Positions 25,959 through 34,953 of a DNA stretch of 64,000 nt are shown here, in pieces. Each line of letters begins with the position of its first letter. Positions within the stretch are counted from its first letter, which is position 1. This DNA comes from CAVREM01 sp963728825. Lineage in GTDB: Bacteria; Acidobacteriota; Vicinamibacteria; Vicinamibacterales; CAVVIG01. The stretch covers positions 434,001 to 498,000 of the forward strand of contig CAVSLA010000004.1 of assembly GCA_963728825.1 (NCBI GenBank), in the 5' to 3' direction. The notes under the pieces were generated by a model. That model was not told where the DNA came from, did not search any database, and saw only the letters and a list, made by a program, of their open reading frames with translations. The position numbers and the translations under genes are program-made.

Positions 25959-28900
25959 TCAGCGCACCTTCATCACGATGAAGGTGAGATCGTCGTACTG
26001 CTCCGCGTCACGAATCCAGTTGGTCATCTCGGCGGCAATCCGCGCGCTGATCTCGTCGGCGGACAGGTGCGCGGTCTGCCGGAGCAACGCCTGCAGGCGT
26101 TCCTCGCCGAACTCTTCGGTGTCGGGGTTGTGCGCCTCGGGAACGCCGTCGGTGAAGACGAGGAGGACATCGCCGGGGAAGAGCTCTACGGTCGCCTCTT
26201 CGTACTCCGTTTCCGGGAACATACCGACGACGGTTCCGCCGACCGTCAGCTCCTCGATCTGGGGCGGCGCGGGGCCAGTGGTCGACCGCCGGCCGGCGCG
26301 CAGGAGATACGGCGCGTTGTGCCCGGCGTTGACGTAGCGCAGCTGCCGGCCCCGCTCGTCGAGCTGCGCATAGAAGAAGGTGGCGTACTTGCTCGCGGGC
26401 GTTGACTTGTAGACAAAGTGATTAATGCCCGCGACGAGGCGTGCGGGCGGCACGTCGCCACCGGACGAGATGATCCGGAGCGACGCCTGCACCACCGACA
26501 TGATCAAGGCGGCCGGGACGCCCTTGCCCGACACGTCGGCCAGTGCGATGCCGATCCGGCCGTCACCCAGCTCGACGAAATCGTAGTAGTCGCCACCGAT
26601 GCGGCGGGCCGGAACGCTGATCGCGGCGAAATCGACACATGCGGCGCGCGGCGGGGCATCGGGCAGCAGGCGGCGCTGGACCTCTGACGCCAGGGCGATG
26701 TCGCGGCGCAGCGTTTCCTGCTCGACGACCCGATCGGTCAGCCGCGCATTTTCGATCATCAGCGCGAACTGATCGGCGCAGGCGCGCAGCACCTGTTTCT
26801 CGTGCGCGCTGAAGCCGGCGCGCTGTGGTCGTTCACCCAGCAGCAGCACGCCCAGGATCTCGCGGCGTGTGCGCAGCGGCACGGCCAGGCGGACGCCGGC
26901 GGCGGCGAGCGCGCGAATCTCGTCGAGCCGGTCCGGACGGTGCGCCGCGGCCCATTCGGCGAGGGCGGCCAGGTCGTTCGGCGTAAACGGCATCGGCAGC
27001 AGATAGGCTCGCAACCGGTTGATCAGAAATCCGTCGCCGGCAACCAGGGGCGCGGCCGTTTCGAGCGTTCCGGCGGCGACCAGGCAGCGGTACTCCGGCG
27101 TCGAGCCGTCACGCCGCACGAGCAGCGCGACCGACTCGACGCGCAGCTCCTCGCACACGCTGGCGAGCGCGGCGCGCAGTGCGCCGGTGTACGAGTCGGC
27201 GCTGCGCGCGGCGTCGACGAAGGCCGTCAGGGAGACGTCCGATCCGCTGTCGTCCCCGCTGACCGTCTGGCGAATGTCGCGCACGGCGCGCTGCATCCCC
27301 TCACCCGTCCACTGCCAGACCGATGGCGGCTGCTCGCGAATGGCGACCATCGGCGACAGCAGCGTCGTGCGCCACGCCGGTACCGACGCGGCCGCCGCGG
27401 TGACGAGGGCGACGACCGCGGTGGACGCGGCAAACGGCAGCCATCCGAAGTTGGCGACCTCGAGGTACCGCACGAGCAGCCAGACGCCGCCGACGAGCGC
27501 GATCGATCCCACCGCCACGCCCGCCAGCGAGAGCTTCAGGCCGCCGCCGAGGACGAGCGCCACGAGATCGCGGTTGACGGCGCCGAGGGCCATCCGCGTG
27601 CCCAGCTCCACGGTACGCTGCCGGACGAAGTACGACACGACGCCGTAGATACCGAGCATCGCCATGAGCAGCGCCGCCAGGCCGAAGAACGTCATGACCA
27701 GCGAGCTGAGACGCTCGAGCTGCAGCGTGTCGCTGACGATGTCGTTCATCGTTCGCACATTTTCCATCCCCAGTGTCGGGTCAGCCTGCCGGATGGCTCG
27801 GCGGACCGCGCCGATCAACTGCTCGGCCGGCAGGCCCGAGCGGACGACGACGTTCATCGGGTCGACGGGCAGGATCGGTGGGACGTAGAGCTCGGGTGCA
27901 GAAGGCCTGTTCAGCCCGTTGTTGCGGACGTCGCCGACGACGCCGACGACGTCGAAGCTGGAGCCGTCGGGTCGGCTGAGGCGTCCCGAAGCGCCGATCG
28001 GATCGCGGCCGGGCCAATACGTGCGCGCCGCCGTCTCATTGATCACGACGAACAGCGCATCGCGGCGCTCGATGTCGGACCCGTTCAGCAGCCGGCCGGC
28101 GCGGAGCGGGATCCGCATCGTCGGAAAGAAGTCCGGCTGGGTCATGACGAGGCACACCCGCTGTCCGAGCGCATCCGGCGGCCGGCCCTCGACGTAAATG
28201 GCGGTGCCGGCGCAGGAGGGGCCGGCCGGCAACTGGTTCGCGAACGCGGCGCCCGCCACCCCGGGCGTCTGCCGCAGCGCGTCCATCAACCGCGCCTGCT
28301 CGGAACGCCGGGCATCGGGTGCGCGTCTCGGCAGGGCGAGGTCGAACGCGACGAGGCCGTCGGCGTCGAAGCCCAACGACACGCGTTCGAGATTACGCAT
28401 GTGGACGACGAGAATGGCCGACGTCGTCAGGAGCGTGAAGGCGAGGGCGATTTCAGCGACGACGAACGCTTTCGACAGGCGTCGCACCGGCGCGGCGGCT
28501 GAGGCGCGCACGCCCTCGGAGAGCACCGCGTTCGGAGCCGTGCGCACCGCCTGCCAGAGCGGGGCCAGGCCGGCGAGCACGCCGGTGGCGACCGCCACCG
28601 CGACGCTGAAGCCGAGCACCTTCCAATCGATGCCGATCGCGTCAACACTCGGGACGAGTTCGGACGCGGCCGCCAGGATGTACCGGACGAGGATCGCGCT
28701 CATACCGACGCCGGCGGCGGCACCGGCGACCGAGACGAGTGCGCCTTCGGCGAAGTAGCGCAGCGCGAGCTGCCGCCGCGACGCGCCGAGCGCGACGCGG
28801 ATTGCCGTTTCGCGCGCCCGGACGACGGCTCGTGCCAGCAGCAGCGTGGCGACGTTGGCGCAGGCAATCAGCAGCAGGAGCCCTGCGCCGGCGAGCAGGA

Positions 28901-29702
28901 TCAGCAGCGTAGCGCGGAGGCCCGGGGCCGTCCACTCGCGCAGGCCGACCGCCTCCGCCGTGTAGAACGGATGCCGTGCGGGATCCTTCGCCGCGATAAT
29001 GGCGGCGACGCGCCTGACGTCGGCCTGCGCCTGCTCGAGCGACACCCCGGGCTTGCGGCGGGCGTACGCGAGGTAGATACCGCTCCCCGGAGCCGGGTCG
29101 CGCGGCGACGGGTCGAGCGGAATCCACACCTCGGTGTTGCCTCGGCTTATACCCGGAGTGACGATTGGCAGCCGGAATGTCGGTGACATCACGCCGCTGA
29201 CCGTGTAGCGGCGCTCGTCGAGCGTGATGGCGCTGCCGATGATCTCGGGCCCGCCACCGAGGCGCCGCCACAGGCCGCTCGAGATGACGGCGCTCGTGTC
29301 GTCGGCGAACCACTGGCCGAGGATCGGCGGACCAAGCTGCCGAGCCAGGGCGGGCGTCACCGCCGCGCCTGGGACGAATTGCGGCTCGCCCGGTGCCGTC
29401 AGGTTGAATCGGCCCGTGCGGAACCAGCCGAAGGCGTCGAAGCTCGCGGTCTGCTGTTGGTAGTCCTGCAGGTCGGGAACCGAGTGCAAATAAAACGTGC
29501 CTGGCTCCGTCGTCCTAATACCGTTCAGCGCCACGAAGCGCTCGCTGCTCGGGTACGGCAGCGGCCGCAGCAGCACGCCGTTGACGACGGTGAAGATCGC
29601 AGTGGCCGAGCCAATCCCGACGGCAAACGCGACCACGGCGAGCAGCGCGACGCCGGGCGACGTTTTCCAGGAGGCCCAGGCTTGGGAGAAGGCCGATAGC
29701 AC
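25959..29702 (-). CDS. ADOP-type MacB/FtsX permease fused to GAF and SpoIIE (PP2C) phosphatase domains
   Basis: 1247 residues. Residues ~1-800 form a complete duplicated permease of the acidobacterial orphan type: a first helix, MacB-like periplasmic domain, FtsX unit (LLILLAGAGLLLLIACANVA, then RETAIRVALGASRRQL), a second periplasmic domain and a second FtsX unit (YGVVSYFVRQRTVELGTRMA). Residues ~835-990 look like a GAF domain. Residues ~1000-1247 are a SpoIIE-type phosphatase with GGDYYDF, LADVSGKGVPAALIMS, FTDGVPEAHN and YDDLTFIVMKV, so the metal-binding Asps are present. There is no frame break across the junction and no partner ATPase gene nearby. It may turn a periplasmic signal into cytoplasmic dephosphorylation; that is inference. 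Confidence 0.92.
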   Translation of the reverse strand: MLSAFSQAWASWKTSPGVALLAVVAFAVGIGSATAIFTVVNGVLLRPLPYPSSERFVALNGIRTTEPGTFYLHSVPDLQDYQQQTASFDAFGWFRTGRFNLTAPGEPQFVPGAAVTPALARQLGPPILGQWFADDTSAVISSGLWRRLGGGPEIIGSAITLDERRYTVSGVMSPTFRLPIVTPGISRGNTEVWIPLDPSPRDPAPGSGIYLAYARRKPGVSLEQAQADVRRVAAIIAAKDPARHPFYTAEAVGLREWTAPGLRATLLILLAGAGLLLLIACANVATLLLARAVVRARETAIRVALGASRRQLALRYFAEGALVSVAGAAAGVGMSAILVRYILAAASELVPSVDAIGIDWKVLGFSVAVAVATGVLAGLAPLWQAVRTAPNAVLSEGVRASAAAPVRRLSKAFVVAEIALAFTLLTTSAILVVHMRNLERVSLGFDADGLVAFDLALPRRAPDARRSEQARLMDALRQTPGVAGAAFANQLPAGPSCAGTAIYVEGRPPDALGQRVCLVMTQPDFFPTMRIPLRAGRLLNGSDIERRDALFVVINETAARTYWPGRDPIGASGRLSRPDGSSFDVVGVVGDVRNNGLNRPSAPELYVPPILPVDPMNVVVRSGLPAEQLIGAVRRAIRQADPTLGMENVRTMNDIVSDTLQLERLSSLVMTFFGLAALLMAMLGIYGVVSYFVRQRTVELGTRMALGAVNRDLVALVLGGGLKLSLAGVAVGSIALVGGVWLLVRYLEVANFGWLPFAASTAVVALVTAAAASVPAWRTTLLSPMVAIREQPPSVWQWTGEGMQRAVRDIRQTVSGDDSGSDVSLTAFVDAARSADSYTGALRAALASVCEELRVESVALLVRRDGSTPEYRCLVAAGTLETAAPLVAGDGFLINRLRAYLLPMPFTPNDLAALAEWAAAHRPDRLDEIRALAAAGVRLAVPLRTRREILGVLLLGERPQRAGFSAHEKQVLRACADQFALMIENARLTDRVVEQETLRRDIALASEVQRRLLPDAPPRAACVDFAAISVPARRIGGDYYDFVELGDGRIGIALADVSGKGVPAALIMSVVQASLRIISSGGDVPPARLVAGINHFVYKSTPASKYATFFYAQLDERGRQLRYVNAGHNAPYLLRAGRRSTTGPAPPQIEELTVGGTVVGMFPETEYEEATVELFPGDVLLVFTDGVPEAHNPDTEEFGEERLQALLRQTAHLSADEISARIAAEMTNWIRDAEQYDDLTFIVMKVR

Positions 29703-29865
29703 GTCGCCGTGACTTTAGCGCCAAGTCCCACCGCGCTCCAATACCGCACCCGCGGACCTCAGATCAATTTGCGTGACGCCGAACTCCAAGAACGACTGAA
29801 GCCGGGACGGGCGAGTTGCGATATCCTGATCGGACCTGGTCAAAGCAGACAAAGGGACATATTCA

Positions 29866-30525
29866 ATGAACAATCGGCTGCGTCTCCTCCTCGCTCTGAT
29901 CGTCGGTCTGACAACGGTGCCAGCCGGCACCACCGCTCATTTCAGGCTGTTGGAGCCCACGTCATGGATCGAAATGAACCAGCTCGGTGACCCGCAAAAA
30001 GTCGGCCCCTGTGGCGGCGACCCGAAAGGACAGAACGAGAAGCTGCTGACGAATGTGGTCACGAAGGTCACCGGCGGATCGAAACTGCACTTGAAAATTC
30101 AGGAGACGATCTACCACTCCGGCCACTACCGCGTCGCGCTGGCGGTGAATTCACGAAACGAGCTGCCGCCGGATCCGTACACCGTCGAGAAGTGGACCGA
30201 AAAGGGTCTCTATTCGGTGTGGGGCCAGATCCAGAGTCCGCCCCAGATCCCCGTACTTGCCGACGGCCTGTTCCAGCATTATCCGAGGCCGGGCGAGCCA
30301 GCGTCCGCGATGCCGAAGACGCCGATGGCTCCGTGGGAAACGGATATCGAGCTGCCGAACATCAATTGCGCGAAGTGCACGCTGCAGGTCATCCAATTCA
30401 TGGCTGACCACGTCTACAACCAGCCTGGCGGTTATGCGTACCACCACTGCGCGGATCTCCAGATCACCGCGGATGCTTCGAAGCCGATCGACAAGAGGTG
30501 GCCCGTGGCCGGGGCGAGCAACTAG
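29866..30525 (+). CDS. LPMO-like secreted copper protein (SCE4755-type)
   Basis: 219 residues. Signal peptide residues 1-24 end in AGTTA, leaving His25 as the mature N-terminus (HFRLLEPTSW), the hallmark of lytic polysaccharide monooxygenase copper sites. A second candidate ligand is in IYHSGHYRVAL. Cys residues in GPCGGDP, NCAKCTLQV and YHHCADL could form disulfides. This pattern matches the polysaccharide-monooxygenase-like family first noted in myxobacteria. It is secreted and probably binds copper. Activity on a polysaccharide is inferred, not shown. Confidence 0.8.
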   Translation: MNNRLRLLLALIVGLTTVPAGTTAHFRLLEPTSWIEMNQLGDPQKVGPCGGDPKGQNEKLLTNVVTKVTGGSKLHLKIQETIYHSGHYRVALAVNSRNELPPDPYTVEKWTEKGLYSVWGQIQSPPQIPVLADGLFQHYPRPGEPASAMPKTPMAPWETDIELPNINCAKCTLQVIQFMADHVYNQPGGYAYHHCADLQITADASKPIDKRWPVAGASN

Positions 30526-30759
30526 ACAACCCGTGCGCCGCAATCAATTCGATTGCGGCGCGCCCAATGCCCTCTGCTGGGATAGACTTCCGCCATCGAG
30601 TGGCGGCTGCGCCTGTCGATGTCGACGCAGAAGTGAGCCCGCCTTAGTAGTTTCCAACCCAGACCTGACTATCGCATCGTTGATCGGCCACGCGAGAAAC
30701 ATATCCAACGTGAGGTTTCAAGCGAGGTCGGCAACCAGAGGATGGTGTTCACGAACCAG

Positions 30760-31680
30760 CTATCGCGGTCGCTCCTCCACGCGTGCGCCGCGCAGGATGT
30801 TCCCGAGCGAATAGTTCGCTTCGTGACACGCGTACTCGAACACCGGCTGGTCCGTCGCCTTGAACGGAATCTCCGCGACCCACGGCCGGGTCCACCGTTC
30901 GGGATCTTCGATAGTCACTCGATACTGAATCGTGTTGGCGTCGGTTCGTGTCAAGCGTTCGACGGCGCGTAGCTGGTCGCTGCTTCCCCGCCAGGCCCTC
31001 TTCTCATTGAAGTTCACGGTCTCGACGATCAAGGAATCGCCCTCCCAGCGGCCAATCGAGTCGCCCAGCCAGGACCGAACGGGCGGTGCCAGGTGCCGGC
31101 CGTTCAGGCGAATGATTCGCGCGTCGTGAATCAGCTCCGCCAGGATCATGATGTGGTCGGGCGTCTGGACGATTTGATAGAAGTTCCCATTGAAGGGATT
31201 GGGGATCATCGGCGGTGATGCGCTCGAGGATCCGGCGGCCATGCCGACGAGGCACCGCTCGTCGAGCGTGCGCGCTTCCGGGCCGTCCGACGACACCGGT
31301 CCGGCCTCCCGACCCTGGTACTGCGGCGCTCGCGGAGGAAACCTCCCATTGGGCGGATCGACGATCAGTGACGTGCGGCCGCCCTCGACGACCGACAGGC
31401 GATCCACGTAGGTGTAGCGGGGCTCCCCCTGGAGGAGCCGCGGCAGGGCAGTCCGCTGGAATTCGGCGGCTTCCTGCGCCGTGAAGAATTCCTTGTCGGC
31501 GAACTCCGGTGGGCGCAGCAGCGGCGTAATCGTGCCGTTCGCCCAGAAGCCCTGAAGGTCGGGACGGCCGTCTGGCGTGCGTGGGATACCGGTTGGGCCC
31601 GCCTGTCCGGAGAGAGTCGCGCCACACAGCAGTGCCGTGAGAATGACGAGCATGGCCGATGGCTGGACGGGCATGCGCAC
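30760..31680 (-). CDS. Secreted acidobacterial hypothetical protein
   Basis: 306 residues with an N-terminal signal peptide (AMLVILTALLCGATLSGQA). The mature start GIPRTPDGRPDLQGFWAN and internal QIVQTPDHIMILAELIHDAR and GRWEGDSLIVETVNFN belong to a family that is abundant in Acidobacteriota as secreted proteins of unknown function. No catalytic motif can be recognised. It is followed by 75 bp and an amidohydrolase in the same direction. Confidence 0.75.
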   Translation of the reverse strand: MRMPVQPSAMLVILTALLCGATLSGQAGPTGIPRTPDGRPDLQGFWANGTITPLLRPPEFADKEFFTAQEAAEFQRTALPRLLQGEPRYTYVDRLSVVEGGRTSLIVDPPNGRFPPRAPQYQGREAGPVSSDGPEARTLDERCLVGMAAGSSSASPPMIPNPFNGNFYQIVQTPDHIMILAELIHDARIIRLNGRHLAPPVRSWLGDSIGRWEGDSLIVETVNFNEKRAWRGSSDQLRAVERLTRTDANTIQYRVTIEDPERWTRPWVAEIPFKATDQPVFEYACHEANYSLGNILRGARVEERPR

Positions 31681-31754
31681 TTGCTGTGACGTCGATTGTA
31701 ACCGCTTCGACTCGGCTCGCGGCCCCGATTGGACGCCAAAGGTTTAGACGTGTC

Positions 31755-32687
31755 CTACCGGTGATGCCGCGCGATGTCCTCGGCGGAGAGTCCGAGAAAT
31801 TTCGCGGCGCTGTCGTAGAAGATGTCTTTTTTTTCCTCGACCGTCAAAAAGTCCAGCCGGTTGACGCGATCGATGGCCAGCGCGATGGCCTCAGGCCAGC
31901 GCATCTGGTCGCTCCCGAACATCACGCGGTCCAACAGCCGCCTCCGCTTCGCTTCCTGGAGGAAGGGCTCGAGCATATCGCCGGCAATCGGCGTCCAGCT
32001 CAACGCGCCGATATCCACATAGACCTGCTGGTACATCGTCATCAACATCAGCGCGTTCTGCGGAAAGAAACCGCCGGCGTGCATCACGTACACCTTGAGC
32101 TTCGGATACTTGACGAGCAGGTCCTCGAGCAGAAGCGGATCGCCAAGCGACAGTCGAAATTTCGGACAACAGGTGTACGGCGTCCCGGGCGGCGCGCCCC
32201 CGGTGTGGATGCCGACCGGCACGCCGTGCTTCGCCGCGACCGCCCAATACGCGTCGAACGCGGGATGCGAGGGCGAGTAGCCGGCGTACTGGGCGGCCAC
32301 CTCGCCGAACGCGTCCACCCGCTTGTCCCGGAACAGTCGATCCAGCTCCTCCGGCGTCATGAACGCGGAAGGGTCGTCGAGGCCGATGGCCTTCATGATG
32401 CGGTCTGGCGCCGCCGCGTCCCATGGCTCGACATCAGCGACTGACGATCCCGAGACAATGCCGAGCACGACGTTCCGTTCCTTCATGATCGCGAGCGAAC
32501 GCGTCATGTGCTCTTCTGCGGTCTTCGGCGACATCTGGCCGGTCGCCGGATTCGGCGCAGGCTGGGCAAGACTTTCGCGCGTATGGGCGTGCAGGTGCAC
32601 ATCGATGATCGGTCCGCGGTACGGCCCGGTGTTCTGAGCGGTCGCCGCCACGGGCAGCAACGCGAGCGCGATGAGCAGCTTCTTCAT
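31755..32687 (-). CDS. Secreted amidohydrolase-2 family protein
   Basis: 310 residues from the ATG at 32687, chosen because AGGAG precedes it and it gives a signal peptide (KKLLIALALLPVAATAQ). Frames open further upstream have no signal. Motifs of the TIM-barrel metal-dependent hydrolases are visible: IIDVHLHAHT (HxH), VPVGIHTGGAPPGT, KVYVMHAGGFFPQNAL and VMFGSDQMRWPE (final Asp). These fit the amidohydrolase-2/decarboxylase branch. Substrate unknown; exported. Confidence 0.85.
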   Translation of the reverse strand: MKKLLIALALLPVAATAQNTGPYRGPIIDVHLHAHTRESLAQPAPNPATGQMSPKTAEEHMTRSLAIMKERNVVLGIVSGSSVADVEPWDAAAPDRIMKAIGLDDPSAFMTPEELDRLFRDKRVDAFGEVAAQYAGYSPSHPAFDAYWAVAAKHGVPVGIHTGGAPPGTPYTCCPKFRLSLGDPLLLEDLLVKYPKLKVYVMHAGGFFPQNALMLMTMYQQVYVDIGALSWTPIAGDMLEPFLQEAKRRRLLDRVMFGSDQMRWPEAIALAIDRVNRLDFLTVEEKKDIFYDSAAKFLGLSAEDIARHHR

Positions 32688-32798
32688 GATTGCTCCTGGG
32701 ACGGATTCAACCACATCGTCGGACGGCTGGGTCTGGCTTCGGCGAGTCCATGGCCATGTCGGAGGGCGAATAAAAGACGAATCTGGTATCCTGCGCCC

Positions 32799-33095
32799 GT
32801 GGCGCTCCGCGTGTGTTCCGTCAGTTTCGTTGACCATCGAGGCATCCGGCACGGAGTAGATGTTCAGGCCGATTCGCTCTATGAAGCAGCTGTTCTCGCG
32901 GTCAACGCGTTTCGACAAGACCCGTGGCTCGAGCGGATTGGTCCGGCGACCGTCCTCGACGTCGAGGTCCGTCAGCCCGGGACCAGGCACGCCGTCAGCC
33001 TGCAACAGGTCGAACGATGGCTGGCAGGCGCGACGACGAACCCGAACGAAGCCAGCAAAAAGGCGAAGCTTAAAATGATTCTGGTGAAGGGGTAG
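32799..33095 (+). CDS. Small hypothetical protein
   Basis: 98 residues from the GTG at 32799. The pattern RVCSVSFVDHRGIRHGVDVQ, SLYEAAVLAVNAF and RHAVSLQQVERWL is consistent with small proteins I associate with acidobacterial genomes; no function is known. Stand-alone, between convergent and divergent neighbours. Confidence 0.65.
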   Translation: MALRVCSVSFVDHRGIRHGVDVQADSLYEAAVLAVNAFRQDPWLERIGPATVLDVEVRQPGTRHAVSLQQVERWLAGATTNPNEASKKAKLKMILVKG

Positions 33096-33252
33096 CTACG
33101 AAAATCAACAGGCTACCGGCAATGATCGCCGTACCGACCTTCTGAGAACCGACCTTATTTATATCCAGAAGCAGGGACTCGCCCGGAGCCAGCCCGAGTA
33201 GACGTGGCACTCTCCGGTCCTGGAAGCGATCAGCTAGCGCTTGTGTGACGCC

Positions 33253-34461
33253 TCAGAGCACGAGCCGCAACTTCTCCCTGATGCTCCAATCTTGAAGCAG
33301 CCGAAGAGGCTTTCCCGAGGCCGGTCGATTTCGCCAGCCCCGCGCCTGGACGACAGCGCGTTGCTTCATGTCCACTTCAATCGTCAGCGTGTGGCGCCAC
33401 GTCTCACCTCTCCGCGCGCGCAACGACCAGATGCGCGATGGTCCTCTCCAGCAGCGGTCCGCGTAGCTCGCAACACAGTGGCGCAGGGCCGCACCCTCTG
33501 TCCGAAGCTGCGCGCTGTTCGTGAGCTCCATCAGGTGCCACACGATTGGCGGCGAAGTCGGATCCCGAGCGGGTTCCTCCAGCACCATTGGTCTGAGCGC
33601 CGAGGGTGCCCACGTCAGGCCGCCGCTTGCCATCCCCAGGCCACGGTGCCACTGCTGCATCAGACGGAGCATCGACTGAACCGTTCGCCCCTTCAGCGAG
33701 AACGATGGCAAAGGGGGATCGCGCCTGACGATTCCGTCCGGCGTCTCGATCGAAAGGCGCAGATGTCGAATCGCCTGGATGAAATCGATCAGCGGTCCGA
33801 CGTGCGTCACGTCGATCGCGCGCCCGTTCGTAATCAAGAACGTCCAGACGCTGCGCCAGAACTGGCCATTGCGCAGGTCGGTCGCGGGTCCCGTCGCCAA
33901 CACCGCCCGAACGAGCGCATCCGATGCCCCCAGGCCGAGCAGTTCGGCGCGGCGCATCGCGTGCTCGATCGTCAGATGATCGTGGGACATGAGGAAGATG
34001 TGTTCCATCCTCCTGGTCATCGCCATCGGTAAATCAAGCGATCGAAAGCTGGCGCCGCGCGCATGTGCGATGAACCATTCGCGCTTGGCCTCGGCGTACG
34101 GATCGTCGACTGCGTACCACGACGCCGCAAGAAATGATGGCACGGCATACGTGCAGACCAGATGCTGTGCCAGTCCACGGACCGCCGCTCGCCACGACGC
34201 CGACGTCCCCGACCAATCCGCGACTCGCCGGACGTGCACACTCGTGAGCCGAGACAAGTTGAGGAGCGACTCCACGCCGGGATGGTGGAGATTCACGATC
34301 GGCGCATCGAACAACCGCGGCGCTCGCTTTCGAACGCCGTGCACTAGTTCGTGGAACGTTCCCGAGGCAAGCGGACTTGCGGCCAGGCGTGCGTACGCCT
34401 GGCTGATCGCACGATCGGTCTGCTGTTTGTGATGCCGAACGAAACGTTCAGCCGACGACAC
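33253..34461 (-). CDS. PcfJ-like protein
   Basis: 402 residues from the GTG at 34461, which has GGGAGG 5 nt upstream; a longer frame to 34587 lacks such a site. The C-terminal ~120 residues match the PcfJ-like domain: LRTEGAALRHCVASYADRC, RIWSLRARR and the following strands ending in a basic tail. The N-terminal part is helical with conserved-looking Trp. PcfJ-like proteins were named from conjugative plasmids and occur in mobile and chromosomal settings; their activity is unknown. Confidence 0.75.
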   Translation of the reverse strand: MSSAERFVRHHKQQTDRAISQAYARLAASPLASGTFHELVHGVRKRAPRLFDAPIVNLHHPGVESLLNLSRLTSVHVRRVADWSGTSASWRAAVRGLAQHLVCTYAVPSFLAASWYAVDDPYAEAKREWFIAHARGASFRSLDLPMAMTRRMEHIFLMSHDHLTIEHAMRRAELLGLGASDALVRAVLATGPATDLRNGQFWRSVWTFLITNGRAIDVTHVGPLIDFIQAIRHLRLSIETPDGIVRRDPPLPSFSLKGRTVQSMLRLMQQWHRGLGMASGGLTWAPSALRPMVLEEPARDPTSPPIVWHLMELTNSAQLRTEGAALRHCVASYADRCWRGPSRIWSLRARRGETWRHTLTIEVDMKQRAVVQARGWRNRPASGKPLRLLQDWSIREKLRLVL

Positions 34462-34658
34462 GAGGTCCTCCCTTCGTTCTAGAAACTGATCTGCGGGTGC
34501 GGACCAGACGCACCACGCCCCACCGGACGCAGTGCGATCCGCCTGAAGACCAGAACTAGACGAGGGAGAACAACATCGTGAACCCATCGTGAGGGTTCGA
34601 GGCGGGATCGGTCAAGCCACAGGACTGTAATCGATGGTCGCGCGCAGATGCTCAGCTC

Positions 34659-34716
34659 GTTCGTTCTTCGTTCTTCGTTCTCGTTCTTCGTTCGACGGTC
34701 TTCGTTCGACGTCGAC
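34659..34716. repeat. 7-nt tandem repeat (GTTCTTC type)
   Basis: About eight degenerate head-to-tail copies of a heptamer, best copies GTTCTTC, later ones GTTCGAC. Non-coding, upstream of the RiPP-like genes. It has the same 7-nt period as the repeat at 54158-54220. Confidence 0.8.
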
Positions 34717-34875
34717 ATTCGGAACGGAACGCAGTTGTCCGGCAGACGTAGCGAAGATCCTCAATCGGTCGGTTGAGCAAGCCTTTTCAAGACGACGCGC
34801 GCTAAAAGGCACGTTTGTGGTCTACACTGCGGTCGCAAAACGCACTCCTGCGACCAGAGTGACGGTGGAGGCTTC

Positions 34876-34953
34876 ATGCCGCTCGCCGGGCTTGCCCTCC
34901 GGGACGTTGCCCACGACGTGCGCTCTATTCGGCCTGGCTGGGCAGGAAAGTGA
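34876..34953 (+). CDS. 25-codon leader ORF coupled to the YcaO/TfuA remnant
   Basis: ATG with GGAGG at 34867-34871. The peptide MPLAGLALRDVAHD continues to WAGK. The TGA overlaps the GTG start of the next frame as GTGA, a translational-coupling arrangement. Too short to judge by composition. It may be a leader peptide or the stub of a rearranged gene. Confidence 0.35.
   Translation: MPLAGLALRDVAHDVRSIRPGWAGK

Noticed and set aside
26802..28502. 566-codon plus-strand ORF opposite the ADOP-SpoIIE gene
   Set aside because: Antisense shadow of an intact 1247-codon gene with clear domain motifs; it has no start context and no protein-like motifs.
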